Assembly (NCBI GenBank): GCA_031310005.1 | Contig: CM062381.1 | Span: forward strand, 4,216,001 to 4,280,000 | Origin: Dactylellina haptotyla | Lineage: Eukaryota > Ascomycota > Orbiliomycetes > Orbiliales > Orbiliaceae | Direction of reading: 5' to 3' | Length of the DNA: 64,000 nt | In this document: positions 54,375 to 64,000 of the stretch, piece after piece | Layout: every line of letters begins with the position of its first letter | Numbering within the stretch: the first letter of the stretch is position 1 | Made by a program: the position numbers and the translations under genes | Notes under the pieces: generated by a model | Seen by the model: only the letters and a program-made list of their open reading frames with translations | The model's database searches: none | What the model was told of the DNA's origin: nothing

Positions 54375-55910
54375 TCAAGCGGCGGGATCAATGCTCTGTG
54401 GGTACCAAAATACTTGGTCTCTATCATATTTCTTCTTCACCAACTGCAATTTACCATATTGACCGCCATAATACAATCTGTGGCTGTCCGCCCGAGAATA
54501 CGTAGGATCAGCGTAATTGACGTAGGCAGCATCCCAAGACCTTCTCACACTCTGATCGAAGCCGTTAAGGAATGAAAGGGCGTTGGTGTTGGACTGAGTA
54601 GTAAGGCCGTTGCTCATTGTTGTGTAAAACTGGAAATTCCACAGACTGTCGCGATGGCCGTAACTGCTCTCGTTTAGGAGGGCCGGGTTGTTGATAGCGC
54701 TGTTACCACCGCCGTACAAGTTAATGATAACAAACCATGGAAGTCCCTGGTTGGATGCTCCGGGGCCCTGGTTGGCTGCATAGTTGAAGAAGCTCTTCAT
54801 GGAGTCCAGGGATAGAGGGGAGGTTTGTGATGTGACAAGCGACTTGGCGTAGAAAGTAGTATGTTCGTTATAACCGATCTCTGGAACGCTCAAGGAGCCA
54901 CCATTTCCAGCAAACCGGAGCAATGTATCGATCCAACCCTTGACGTTGACTGTGGAGCTACTCGGGGGTGGAAGCTTTCCAAGGAGAGGTCGGAACATGT
55001 TGTCAAAGTCCTGTTGGCTCTTTCCATAGTAGGCACCGGAAAGCTCGAAAGCCACGCCGTTACCCCATAGAGAAACTCCGAGCCCAAGCTCTTTCGGAGC
55101 AGATTTGGCGAAGTTTTGAATTTCAATGAACGCCGCTGCCGCTTGGTCAACCGACAAGCCAGTGAAGGAATAAGAGTAGTTGACGATGCTTTCCGGTACA
55201 GCATAGGTCTTGAACCAAAATTTGGTAATAATACCAAAGCTTGGGGCTGCTCCTTTCAAAGCCCAGAAGAGGTCGCCGTTGTAATTCTTCCTAGCGGTCT
55301 TGATCGATCCATCGGCTGTGACGACCTCGACTTGGTAGATCTGGTCGACCATGAGACCCCAATATCGGCTCGAGATGCCGAAGCCACCGAGACTTGGGTG
55401 GCCCATGCCAACTGCTGGGCACGTTCCATGTGGGATACCGCGTTTTGCTTGGTCGTAGAGTTTTCTAGCAATATTTCCCAACCTGGCGCCGCCACCAACT
55501 TGCGCCAACTGGGTTGAAGCATCGTAGACAACATCGTGGAAGCGCTGCATATCAACGACCGCAGCACCGTTGGCTCCTCCGAGACCTTGAGCGGAGTAAG
55601 AATGGCCACCACCTCTCGCGCTAACCTTAATCCGAAATTGTTTCGCGCATTTGACGGTGGATGAGATATGTTGGGTCGTCGTAGGGATGACGATAACAGT
55701 TGGTTTGTACTTCAACCGCAAGTTATACGGAGAGGCTAGCGTGTTAAAGCTAGACCACGACTGCATGATGATAGGAACTTTTCCAGCCCCCAAGCAGTCG
55801 GTGAATGTCGATTGAGCTCTTGGGTCCAGACGGGCTTCGGAATCGACTGGCAGGGGCGAGGCCGACGCCAGGAGTGGCAGAAGGCCGAGGAAGAGTGTGT
55901 TGCGAACCAT
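54375..55910 (-). CDS. Secreted FAD-linked oxidase, AA7 / berberine-bridge-enzyme-like, 511 aa
   Basis: Single exon; ATG at 55910 begins a signal peptide (MVRNTLFLGLLPLLASASPLP). The longer open frame to 55988 is not used. FAD-binding (PCMH) segment at about 65-240: SARGGGHSYSAQG with His103 and HGTCPAVGMG with Cys164, the two residues that covalently attach FAD in glucooligosaccharide-oxidase-type enzymes. The usual GGH after the Cys motif is GHPSLGGFG here, one residue shorter. The BBE C-terminal segment is present (YVNYADPTYS, HRLYYGGQYGKLQLVKKKYD, DQVFWYPQSI). The family oxidises C1 of oligosaccharides or alkaloid-type substrates using oxygen; the length matches fungal AA7 proteins. The substrate is unassigned. 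It is extracellular. Confidence 0.93.
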   Translation of the reverse strand: MVRNTLFLGLLPLLASASPLPVDSEARLDPRAQSTFTDCLGAGKVPIIMQSWSSFNTLASPYNLRLKYKPTVIVIPTTTQHISSTVKCAKQFRIKVSARGGGHSYSAQGLGGANGAAVVDMQRFHDVVYDASTQLAQVGGGARLGNIARKLYDQAKRGIPHGTCPAVGMGHPSLGGFGISSRYWGLMVDQIYQVEVVTADGSIKTARKNYNGDLFWALKGAAPSFGIITKFWFKTYAVPESIVNYSYSFTGLSVDQAAAAFIEIQNFAKSAPKELGLGVSLWGNGVAFELSGAYYGKSQQDFDNMFRPLLGKLPPPSSSTVNVKGWIDTLLRFAGNGGSLSVPEIGYNEHTTFYAKSLVTSQTSPLSLDSMKSFFNYAANQGPGASNQGLPWFVIINLYGGGNSAINNPALLNESSYGHRDSLWNFQFYTTMSNGLTTQSNTNALSFLNGFDQSVRRSWDAAYVNYADPTYSRADSHRLYYGGQYGKLQLVKKKYDRDQVFWYPQSIDPAA

Positions 55911-58900
55911 GTCGGCGACGTCGGTTTGTGTTGTCGTTGGAAATGCAACAAGCCGCACCAAAATATATCTCGAAACGACGATGCTCAAGATATATCGATA
56001 GATACACAGAAACGAAGGAAACGGATATCGTCAGAAAGACACGCAGGAGTGCATCCTCTCTATATATACATAAACCATCCCATCTTTAGCTTTGTTATTA
56101 AAAAGTCTTCCCCGGCCCTGGCGAAGAACAGTAGGTCCTACCATGGCCCTTCGCCGCAAGGGAGGGGACACAGAAAATTTCCGGACCTAGCAAGCATGAG
56201 ACCCCGACGTCATTCAGAAGGTGGAAGCGTTGCATTCGGTCCTCCACAGGAGCGCCCATTCAAGAATGTATCGCTGGATCAGCGCGCAAAACTAGCAACT
56301 CGACCGGCCATCTAGGCCGCAAATGTCGTTAGGCACTTGTGACCATGGCGAAGCCGCGGACTCTTTCCTGCGAAAAGGGCCTGACCCCTTCCGCTAGCTC
56401 CAGGTTATTCCTGCACGACGAGGGCTGAGGTTCGGTGGTTGGGTTGTATCGTTGCTAGTTTGTGTTGTTTCCTTCCTCTTTTCGCTCGATTGTCCTCTAA
56501 ATTCGATCAAATCGGCAAGCCCAAAAAACTTCTGCTAGACTAAAAATAGGGTGTTTAGTGCGAACGGCTTTCGCCCTAGCTTCGGAGCTGAAATAAAAAG
56601 TCTTAGTTCTCCAAAGTTAGATCTTTGAGAATATCGAGCGACGTCGACATTCTGTTGCATGCTACGTCGTTTCACTCGTGCTACCTAACCGTGGTTGTGA
56701 ATATCTAGCGTGGTGCATTGATACGAAGAATTCACCAAATATTGTTACACAAAACGGTAATGATACAGTGCCATATTACACGTTGATCCTCGTACTCTGC
56801 TCCATAGTTTCTTACCAACTTTATCTAGCAGGATAATAGACGGCTCTATTTCTGAGTTAGAGAATTCTACGACAACTCCTCTCAAAAAACGCTACATGTA
56901 GACACCTTCGAATGGCTCGCAACTAGCAGCATTCAAACAGAATTGGCCAGAATTCCTAGCCTAAGGAACTTGAGGAGATCTTAAGATCCTTCCTTCTTAT
57001 TTTGGTGCCCGCTTTTTCGATCATGGAGCCACAAGAACGCCCCGTTGCATTCGGCTCGAGCTTCTCATTGCATTCGATGCACAATTGGGTTTTGAGAGGC
57101 AGTTCAGCTCTCTTCAAGCTACAAGGAAGACCGATGTTCCCATAGAGATGAACTCTCGCCACGGATTCTTCAGTCACCGTTTATTGGATCTTAAAAACCA
57201 GGATCATACTTTTAAAAGGTATGTCTTTCTTCTTCTAGGATGATACAGTAGGTGGCACCACTAGTGCATAAGCCACAGCGCCACAAATATAGACATATAG
57301 TATGGTTGGCACGGCTGGGTAGGGAGTTGCTGGAAGAAGGCGACAGTGTAGGATAATATATATGATACATCCATAGGTCCAGGGCATCTGCATATGCAGG
57401 CCCCGTTGAGCTCATCCGTTGGGATTGTAGCTTCAAGAGTGGATATTTGGGGAGGAGATTGAGATATATTGACAGGCAATTGGAATCGCTTGGAAAACCT
57501 AGCCTTTGAGTTTCTTCTAGAGGGGTCCGGTGCCTCTCTTTCTTCAAATCATTCGTGCTAGGGACTACAAATGTAAGATGGAGTACTTCTGCATCCGCCC
57601 AACTGGCAAATATTTTAACATTCGGGAACAATTGGTTATTTGACCTCGTACCTGCGCTGCAACGTGAGCTCTATTTCTATTTTCTCTTCTCGGCCTATAT
57701 AAAGTTGATTCATGAGGACTACTCCGTGCATTAAAATGGGACAGCCACTCTCACAAATTCTCCAGGTGACAAGAAAATCGCCGAACTTTGGCAAGTAGTT
57801 TAGGCAACAACTATATAGCTAGCACACTTGTGAACAATTTTGTTGGAAAATGCTAGAACCTCGAGCTCGTAGACCAACGCACATTTCAGTCTCGAAACTA
57901 GGCTGCGTACATTTATGGTGGCGCATTGTAATACAGGATTTTCTTCATGAGCTTCACAATAGAACCGTGTTATCAATCAATTGTAGTATCACAAATTAAC
58001 TACTCGGCATGACACAATGCAAGCCAGTTGAGTTGGCGACAACATCGTAACCACGGAATTTGATAGAGACAAGGCGCCATTACCGACGCCGCTCCGGAAT
58101 CTACCGAGGTTTCATAAGAAAAAATATTTTTCACAAAGACATCGGGATGGAATAGCTCGCTTAACCAGGGGCATTGCATTTCAGCCCCAGATTCGTTGGT
58201 GACCGAGTGGTACGATTGTGTTCGAACAGTCCAGTCCGTGGGATTGGACTTTATGATCTAGACTTTGGTAACGGAGCGTAACTCCTTCGTCAATCTCAAC
58301 GTGGCAGAAGGTAATTAGTTACCCGCTTTCAACGACAGGATACGATATCACCTGCTGCGAATACATTCCTTGAGCTGTCCCACGCGTAGCTGGAGGTACT
58401 ACAAACAAGCGCATTGGCTTGCACGTTGTCCAGGGGAACCTTGGTACCGAGATGCAGATCATGTCTAAAATCGTATGTGGTATTCTGGGGAGCAGTATCG
58501 GCCCCAAAAACCAAAACTTCCGGCCGATAAGGTAGGTCCCTTACTTGTCCCTCAGGAATGTTGAACCGAGTCACGGGAACGACACGGAAAGTAGGATAAT
58601 GATAAGATTGTGACGAAAATGTATCACATTGCATGCGTCGATAGACAATTGGAAATGTTCTCAATACTTCCGAGGAGGCCGAGGTGAGTGAATTTTGTCG
58701 GCAGGAGCTGGGTTGGGTTACGGTGAGGGATACGAAGGGGTTTTTTTCCCGATCCCTCCAATGCAGTTGCTGCATTCTCCTCAGGACCGATCTCCCGCTC
58801 GCTTCGCCATCCCATCAAAAAAATCCCCTCAAATTGGATCCGTGGAGGGCTGAACCTTTGAGAAGAAGAGATTCTGGAGCGATAATGGCGCTTTTGTTGT

Positions 58901-61900
58901 ATCGCGAATCTCGTTTGAAATTATCTCGATCGATTAAGTCCAGACCATGACCCACGCGAGAGAGGAACTTGCACTAGCTCTCATATATCCACTGTCTATT
59001 CTCTTTCTGGAAACATACCGAAACCTTTTTTTAGTATGGTTTTTGTCTATCGCAAAATTTCCTCTAGCGCATGACACTGAATCGCAATATTGCTCAGGGT
59101 TGGCGGTAGGATCTCTTTGGCTTTTGGTAGAGAGGGGACACAGGTGTTGCCGGCTGAGGCATGCAAGGGCTGTTCGACAAGAGCAGAGGGACGAAGCGGG
59201 CTCCCACTATTACCCAACCACGGTGCCCCAGTCTCGTTTCAGCCATGTTATGCTGCTGGCAAATATCTGCTGGCTCGAAGGTTGATGCGGCGTCCAAGAA
59301 CTGGAGAATGCCGTGCAAAGAAGAGAATCAATTCAGTTCGGCACGAGGGGTACATGTGTGCATCTTTCCACCCTATCGGCGTATTTTAGGGAGCTGATAT
59401 TGGCCGTCGCAGAGCCTCGGTCGATCGTCGCGGACGTGGGGCGGCGCAAAGAAAATCACAGTCTCTTTGAGAAAAGCATCTAAGCGAAGAGTTTTTTCGG
59501 ACATGTTGCATGTTGTTTGGTGCGGGGAGCCAGGGCCCAGTGTGCCGTCAGGTGCAGCATGCAGGGAGGGAAGATCGAGCCAACGTGTGCCGCCCCCGAT
59601 CTTGACATTCAGACAGCCAGCCAGAGCCCACATGGTTCCGGTTGGAACTCGGACAAAGCCACTGGTTTCCGGTGGAGTGACAATCTGCGAAGCACCCAAC
59701 AAACAATCCCCACCTTCCGCACGGAAGATTCTGGAGGGACTGAGAGGCTTGCCATTCGAAACAGCTCAAGCCTGAAGATCAGTCGGTGAATTATAATTAA
59801 TCAATCAACATCGGCAAGTTTTCCGGGGCGAGGGACGAAGATGACGAGCTCCGTGTGTTCTTCACGGATCTGGACCAAAGTCGGTCGGGGTTCAATAGCA
59901 TGTAGCATTCCATGACGAATAGCTCAAAGCCAAAATTAAACATTTTCTCAGGTGAAATGCATGGCTATTCGCATGGGATGGCTGTATCTCTCGTCTTAGA
60001 CACGCTCGTGGGCGACGAGAAAGAAGGAATAGGCGATATCTGTTTCAGGCCCTGAGCCAGATCAGCCGCAGCGGCAAATTTTGCTGGAGCAAACTTTCTC
60101 CGAGTGCTAAAAGAAGGTTCCAGTTAATTAAAATGTCGGCCATGACTCTCCGGATTCATGTCTAGTCGCCAAACAACGACGTTGTTGATGTCAGTGGTTT
60201 CTTGACTTTCATCAGTAGCTGGTATATTCTCTCGCGACGGCCAGAGGCGATATTATTACAGTTGGCTTTAATGAATGTGTTCACCCAGCACGAGCATACT
60301 AGCTAACCTGCATATGTCCTCGGCGGCATGTGGGGACGCTATGGATTCCTGAGGAACGCCACTTAATTCGGAGCGCTACCGATCGGAGAAGGATAACTGA
60401 AATGTCATGCTAATTATATGGATCTAAAGGTCCTTTTCTCTCTCTCTTCTTGAGATATCGATTTCTCCTTCCTGAAGAGTGAGTTTCATAGGATCCAGCT
60501 CGGATGGAGATAGCTTTGTGCAGACACTGAAACCCGGAACGGTGATATTGCATTATTCTGTCGAGGCAGCAAAGATAAATTAGCGAGAAACCTGGGTTGC
60601 GGCCTTCCACAACCACAAACATGGCATCTCAAGCCGCCGCATCATAATTGATAGCAACCCCATATTATTGCTACCAGAACTATTATTATTATTATTGCCA
60701 TCTCGGTGGATGTTTTCACGGCATCGTCATTATTAATAGCCACGAACTTGAAACGCAATATCGTAGGTTCTTATCGGGCTGTGTGTGTTTGAGTTGGGCC
60801 CTAACGAAAACCTTTCATTTCTCAGTTGCGATTAACCTTGTTGGAGGCTTCAGCTTTGATGCCCGCGCGATCGAGAAACCAACCTAATGTAGACAGCTCA
60901 CTAGGGCGGATCTGAAGCCGTCCCTCGACCCGATCTTAGGATCCCAGGGCAGGGAAGGGCCTTGCGAAGGATTCTTCCTTTCGACGGGGATGGGGTTGCT
61001 GCGCCTGCATCAATGCATGAGCGGTCAACGAAGGGTGCAGATATCATAAACCAACAGGAAGAAAGAAAAAGGGAGACATGCCTCCTGTGCGATATGATAT
61101 GTTCGCGTCGGGCCTGGTCTGCAGCGCTGCAGCTGGTATGTCCTCGAACCCTCAGCTTCCAGTCATGGAAAATAATTATGATTGCGGGCTGTTGCTCGCC
61201 CAAAGCCGATTGCGCCGGCTACCGTACCGGAAAATTTATGGCAGGAAGGGCTTAGTGCCAGGGCGCCACAGCTCACAGAGAAAATCCTCGGATACCCCTG
61301 AGAGGCTACTGAGAGGTGCTGAGAGACTACCGACCCAGCTTTCGAGTTGGACGACAAAAGGGGTTAGACTGGACGTCAGGTGGCAGGGATGTAACGACTT
61401 GCGCAAGATTACAGGTAAACCTCCTGCAGCTTTCTCCAGAGCAGAGATCCATCCATGACAGCAGGATTCGGCTTGCCGCCCAGAATCACAGACTTTGTTC
61501 CCCGGACCGGTCCAAGAAGGGCATGGCCAACCTCGATGGCTCAATCATTCACTCGTCTTCATTTCAATTTTAAAAAGAAATTTCGCTTATCGGTTAATAA
61601 TAGTCCATTGTTAGCGTCGACAACCCATGTTCTCGCGCTCCCTCTCCTCTGGTCGTCCATTTTCACTATACTGATAGAAGAAACACCGTCGTCCCACCAC
61701 CCCGTGCTAAAAAATATTGCTCCTGGATAGAAAGCTCCAAAATGCACCATGCATAGATTGCAGCTAATTACAGAATCACACGAATATCGAGAAATATTCT
61801 TTCTTTTTCTTCTTTCTTTTCCGCAAGGATGAATCTTTTCACCTGGGCACTCGGCAACCGTGCGCTATCAGAGGACAAGCGGTCCAGAACTCGACCACAG

Positions 61901-62132
61901 GGCCAGGATTGCTGGAGCAAGCATCTCGCAAAGAAGGATGGCTTCACCAAGAGGTCTATATAAACCTCCATATTGCCCTCCCGAAATTAATATTTTTTTT
62001 ATCCGGCAGGGCTTGTTCTCACCTTCATACAGTCGCTATCGTATAATTACGATTTTAGTATCAACACGGCATTCTCTCGTTCATACATTCGTTATATAAT
62101 TATCATATTCACAAAACCTCCTCACCGCTAGT
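55911..62132. other. Gene-poor 6.2 kb, no supported gene
   Basis: Many short frames but no exon chain I can support. A minus-strand frame at 58329-58775 ends SSRNVFAAGDIV, a sequence that recalls the C-terminal motif of pyridine-nucleotide oxidoreductases, but no flanking domain is present. A short ATT-rich tract lies near 60680. The right end, from 61950, is the promoter and leader of the WSC gene. Confidence 0.4.
61957..61964 (+). promoter_or_regulatory. TATA-like element of the right-hand WSC gene
   Basis: TATATAAA about 170 bp before the ATG at 62133, followed by a pyrimidine-rich leader; fits a core promoter of a strongly expressed wall-protein gene. Confidence 0.5.
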
Positions 62133-64000
62133 ATGGTGAACTTCAACAAGTTGGCGCTGGCCTCTGCCGCGCTTCTTCCTTCAGTTCTTGCCTCAGACCT
62201 CGAAGTCAGAAACAATCTCATCAGCAAGAGATCGTACAAACCTCACTATCCCGTCTGCCCTTACGCATTCGATGACTTTGTTTACGTCGGGTGCTTTAAC
62301 GATCCCAATGGGTCTACTCTTCGATTCAGCCCCGGTATCAGCCGAAGTGCTATGACCATCGAGACCTGCTGGGCCGCTTGCAAGAACAACGGTTACAGAT
62401 ATGCGGGTCTCGAGTACTACGGGCAGTGCACTTGCGGTTCTACCATTGCTGGTACTCCGTTCGTCGACACTGGTGCTGCTAAAGAGGGATGTTCTTATGC
62501 CTGCACCGGTAACAAGGACCAGATCTGTGGTGGTAGCAAGGCAATCTCTGTCTACATTGATCCTACCTATCCACCAAAGACTGACGATGAACTTGCCACT
62601 GCTGGTGCGGATTATACCGCTCTCGGATGTTTCACTGAAGTTGATGGCCGCACTCTTACCGATGACCAAACTGATATCAATGGCGCATCTATGACCGTCG
62701 AGCTCTGTCTCAACCAGTGCGGTAAGCAAGGTTATGCTTATGCCGGTGTTGAATATGGACAGGAATGTTGGTGTGCCGGCAAGCTCGCCCCAGATGCTCT
62801 CACCCTCGACGACAGCAAGTGCAATTTGCCATGCAAGGGTAACACCGACCAGTAAGTTGATTCTTCATAGACAACGATATGATTCTGTTCACTAACACTA
62901 TCGTAGAACCTGCGGTGGCCGTTCTACCATCTACATTTACTATAACGACGAGCTCGACACCACTGAGCCATGTGGAGACAACCCGGTTACCAGTATGTTG
63001 ATTCATTGTTGTATTTTTTGGCCTTCCGATGCTAACGATGTCCAGCGACTACCACCACCACCACCGTTCCTCCAACCACCACCACCACCACCACTGAGCC
63101 CACTACGACTAGTGAGTATTTGCTCTTGAATGTGAAACGCTGTTATTTGATCTCGTTGCTAACTTTACCCCAAAGCTACCACCACCACCACCACTACTAC
63201 TACTACCACCACTACTACGACTACTACGACCACAGAACCAACCACCACTACCACCACAACCACTCCGCCAACTACTACTACTACCACCACGACTACCACA
63301 ACGACTACTACCACGACTGTTCCAACTACTACCACCACCACTACCCCACCAACCACCACCACTGTTCCAACCACCACTACTAGAACCACGACTACCACCA
63401 CTTCTTGCCGAACTCGATGCGGTGGCTACTGCGTTCCTCCATTGCCTACTTTCACTGATACTCCATCCTGCAAGGACGTTGCTGCCAAGTGTTGGGCTCA
63501 GGTTGACGAATGTATGAACAAGGCTGGTTCTAACGCCGATTACTACTGCGCTCCGCTCGCTGCTGGATGCGCCGTCTACGCTAAGTACTGCAAGGTCAAG
63601 TGCACCGGCTGGAGATGCGACAAGAAGGACTGTGACGGATGGGATGGTTCCTACAACCCACCAAAGTACACTCCACCAACCAAGCCAACTAAGACCCCAC
63701 AACCACCAAAGTACACTCCTACCCCAACTGACAATGTCTGCGTTACTCCAACTGCCTACAAGAGCCCAGTCGGTGGATGCAAGGCTCCAGTTGTTTCCTG
63801 CAACGACGATAGAGGCGACTATAACCAGGGTAACTGCTACAAGGTCTTCTCTTCTCACAAGAGCTCTGAGTGTGCTTCTTACCAGCGTGGTTCCATCTCC
63901 GGTGCATGTGTTGAGGCTTGCAATATCCAATACGAGAACTGCCGTGTTCAATATGGTGGATCTACCAACAAGCCAAAGATGAACAAGTACAAGTACGGTC
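62133..64000 (+). CDS. WSC-domain wall protein with poly-Thr linker and Cys-rich C-terminus (partial, runs off right edge)
   Basis: Exons: 62133-62851, 62907-62992, 63046-63111, 63176-end (introns 55, 53 and 64 nt, all joining in frame). Signal peptide 1-20 (LALASAALLPSVLA), then a Lys-Arg at 32-33 that could be a Kex2 site. WSC domain 1 covers about 50-141 and WSC domain 2 about 161-252, each with the YRYAG or YAYAG and CGG hallmarks. Exons 3 and 4 encode a linker almost entirely of Thr with scattered Pro and Glu (ACN codons), about 90 residues, and then a Cys-rich region (CRTRCGGYC, CKDVAAKCWAQVDEC, CAVYAKYCKVKC, and more), a Pro/Lys/Tyr stalk, and another cysteine group. The frame is still open at 64000. 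Codon use is strongly C-ending, typical of a highly expressed wall protein. Role as wall-bound or secreted carbohydrate-binding protein is inferred. Confidence 0.92.
63048..63410. repeat. ACN trinucleotide-rich tract coding for Thr runs
   Basis: A purine-poor tract of ACC, ACT, ACA and ACG codons spread over two exons and one intron boundary. On the opposite strand it reads as Val-rich or Gly-rich frames, which are artefacts. Such tracts are prone to length change between strains. Confidence 0.9.

Noticed and set aside
63109-63951. 280-codon minus-strand frame, and a Val-rich minus-strand frame, over the WSC gene's right end
   Set aside because: They are antisense readings of Thr- and Cys-coding exons; the plus strand has signal peptide, WSC domains and consistent splicing.

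Overview
The window is a piece of a filamentous ascomycete nuclear genome. The signs are short GT-AG introns of about 45 to 135 nt that rejoin reading frames exactly, a tRNA-Ala with a canonical-position intron, secreted and GPI-anchored Cys- and Thr-rich wall proteins, a MARVEL protein, a Mep-type ammonium permease, a spherulin-4-like protein and an AA7-type oxidase. Placement near Leotiomycetes (Helotiales) is an impression from gene style, not something proven here. All multi-exon models below were spliced by hand from donor and acceptor sites and checked for frame closure.

Left part (1-12 kb): the N-terminus of a type II membrane protein leaves the left edge; then an intron-containing tRNA-Ala, two five-exon genes of unknown function on the minus strand, a three-exon membrane protein, a GPI-type six-cysteine protein and a Frm2-like nitroreductase. 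Middle-left (12-24 kb): a UDP-glucose 4-epimerase-like protein with an altered nucleotide-binding glycine, a secreted two-WSC protein, a tandem pair of BTB-like paralogues with lysine-rich N-termini, and a MARVEL protein. From 24 to 33 kb only the ammonium permease is a convincing gene.

Middle-right (32-45 kb): two convergent unknown genes that appear to share a domain, one of them carrying two copies of a Cys/His motif; a small secreted protein; a secreted DJ-1/PfpI-like protein; two further BTB-like genes (one with an Asn/Gln-rich N-terminus, one with a zinc-ribbon-like tail); and a GPI-anchored protein with three copies of the same six-cysteine domain seen once at 9.4 kb. Right part (47-64 kb): an MFS monocarboxylate-type transporter, an F-box-like protein, a spherulin-4-like membrane protein whose juxtamembrane region holds three W-K-x-x-x-G-W repeats between dibasic sites, an AA7 FAD oxidase, a gene-poor 6 kb, and a two-WSC wall protein with a poly-Thr linker that runs off the right edge.

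The recurring theme is cell-surface biology (two WSC proteins, two six-cysteine GPI proteins, MARVEL, spherulin-4, secreted oxidase, permease and MFS transporter) mixed with small lineage-type families (four BTB-like proteins in two pairs and several unknown multi-exon genes). No prokaryotic features, CRISPR arrays or intact transposons were seen.
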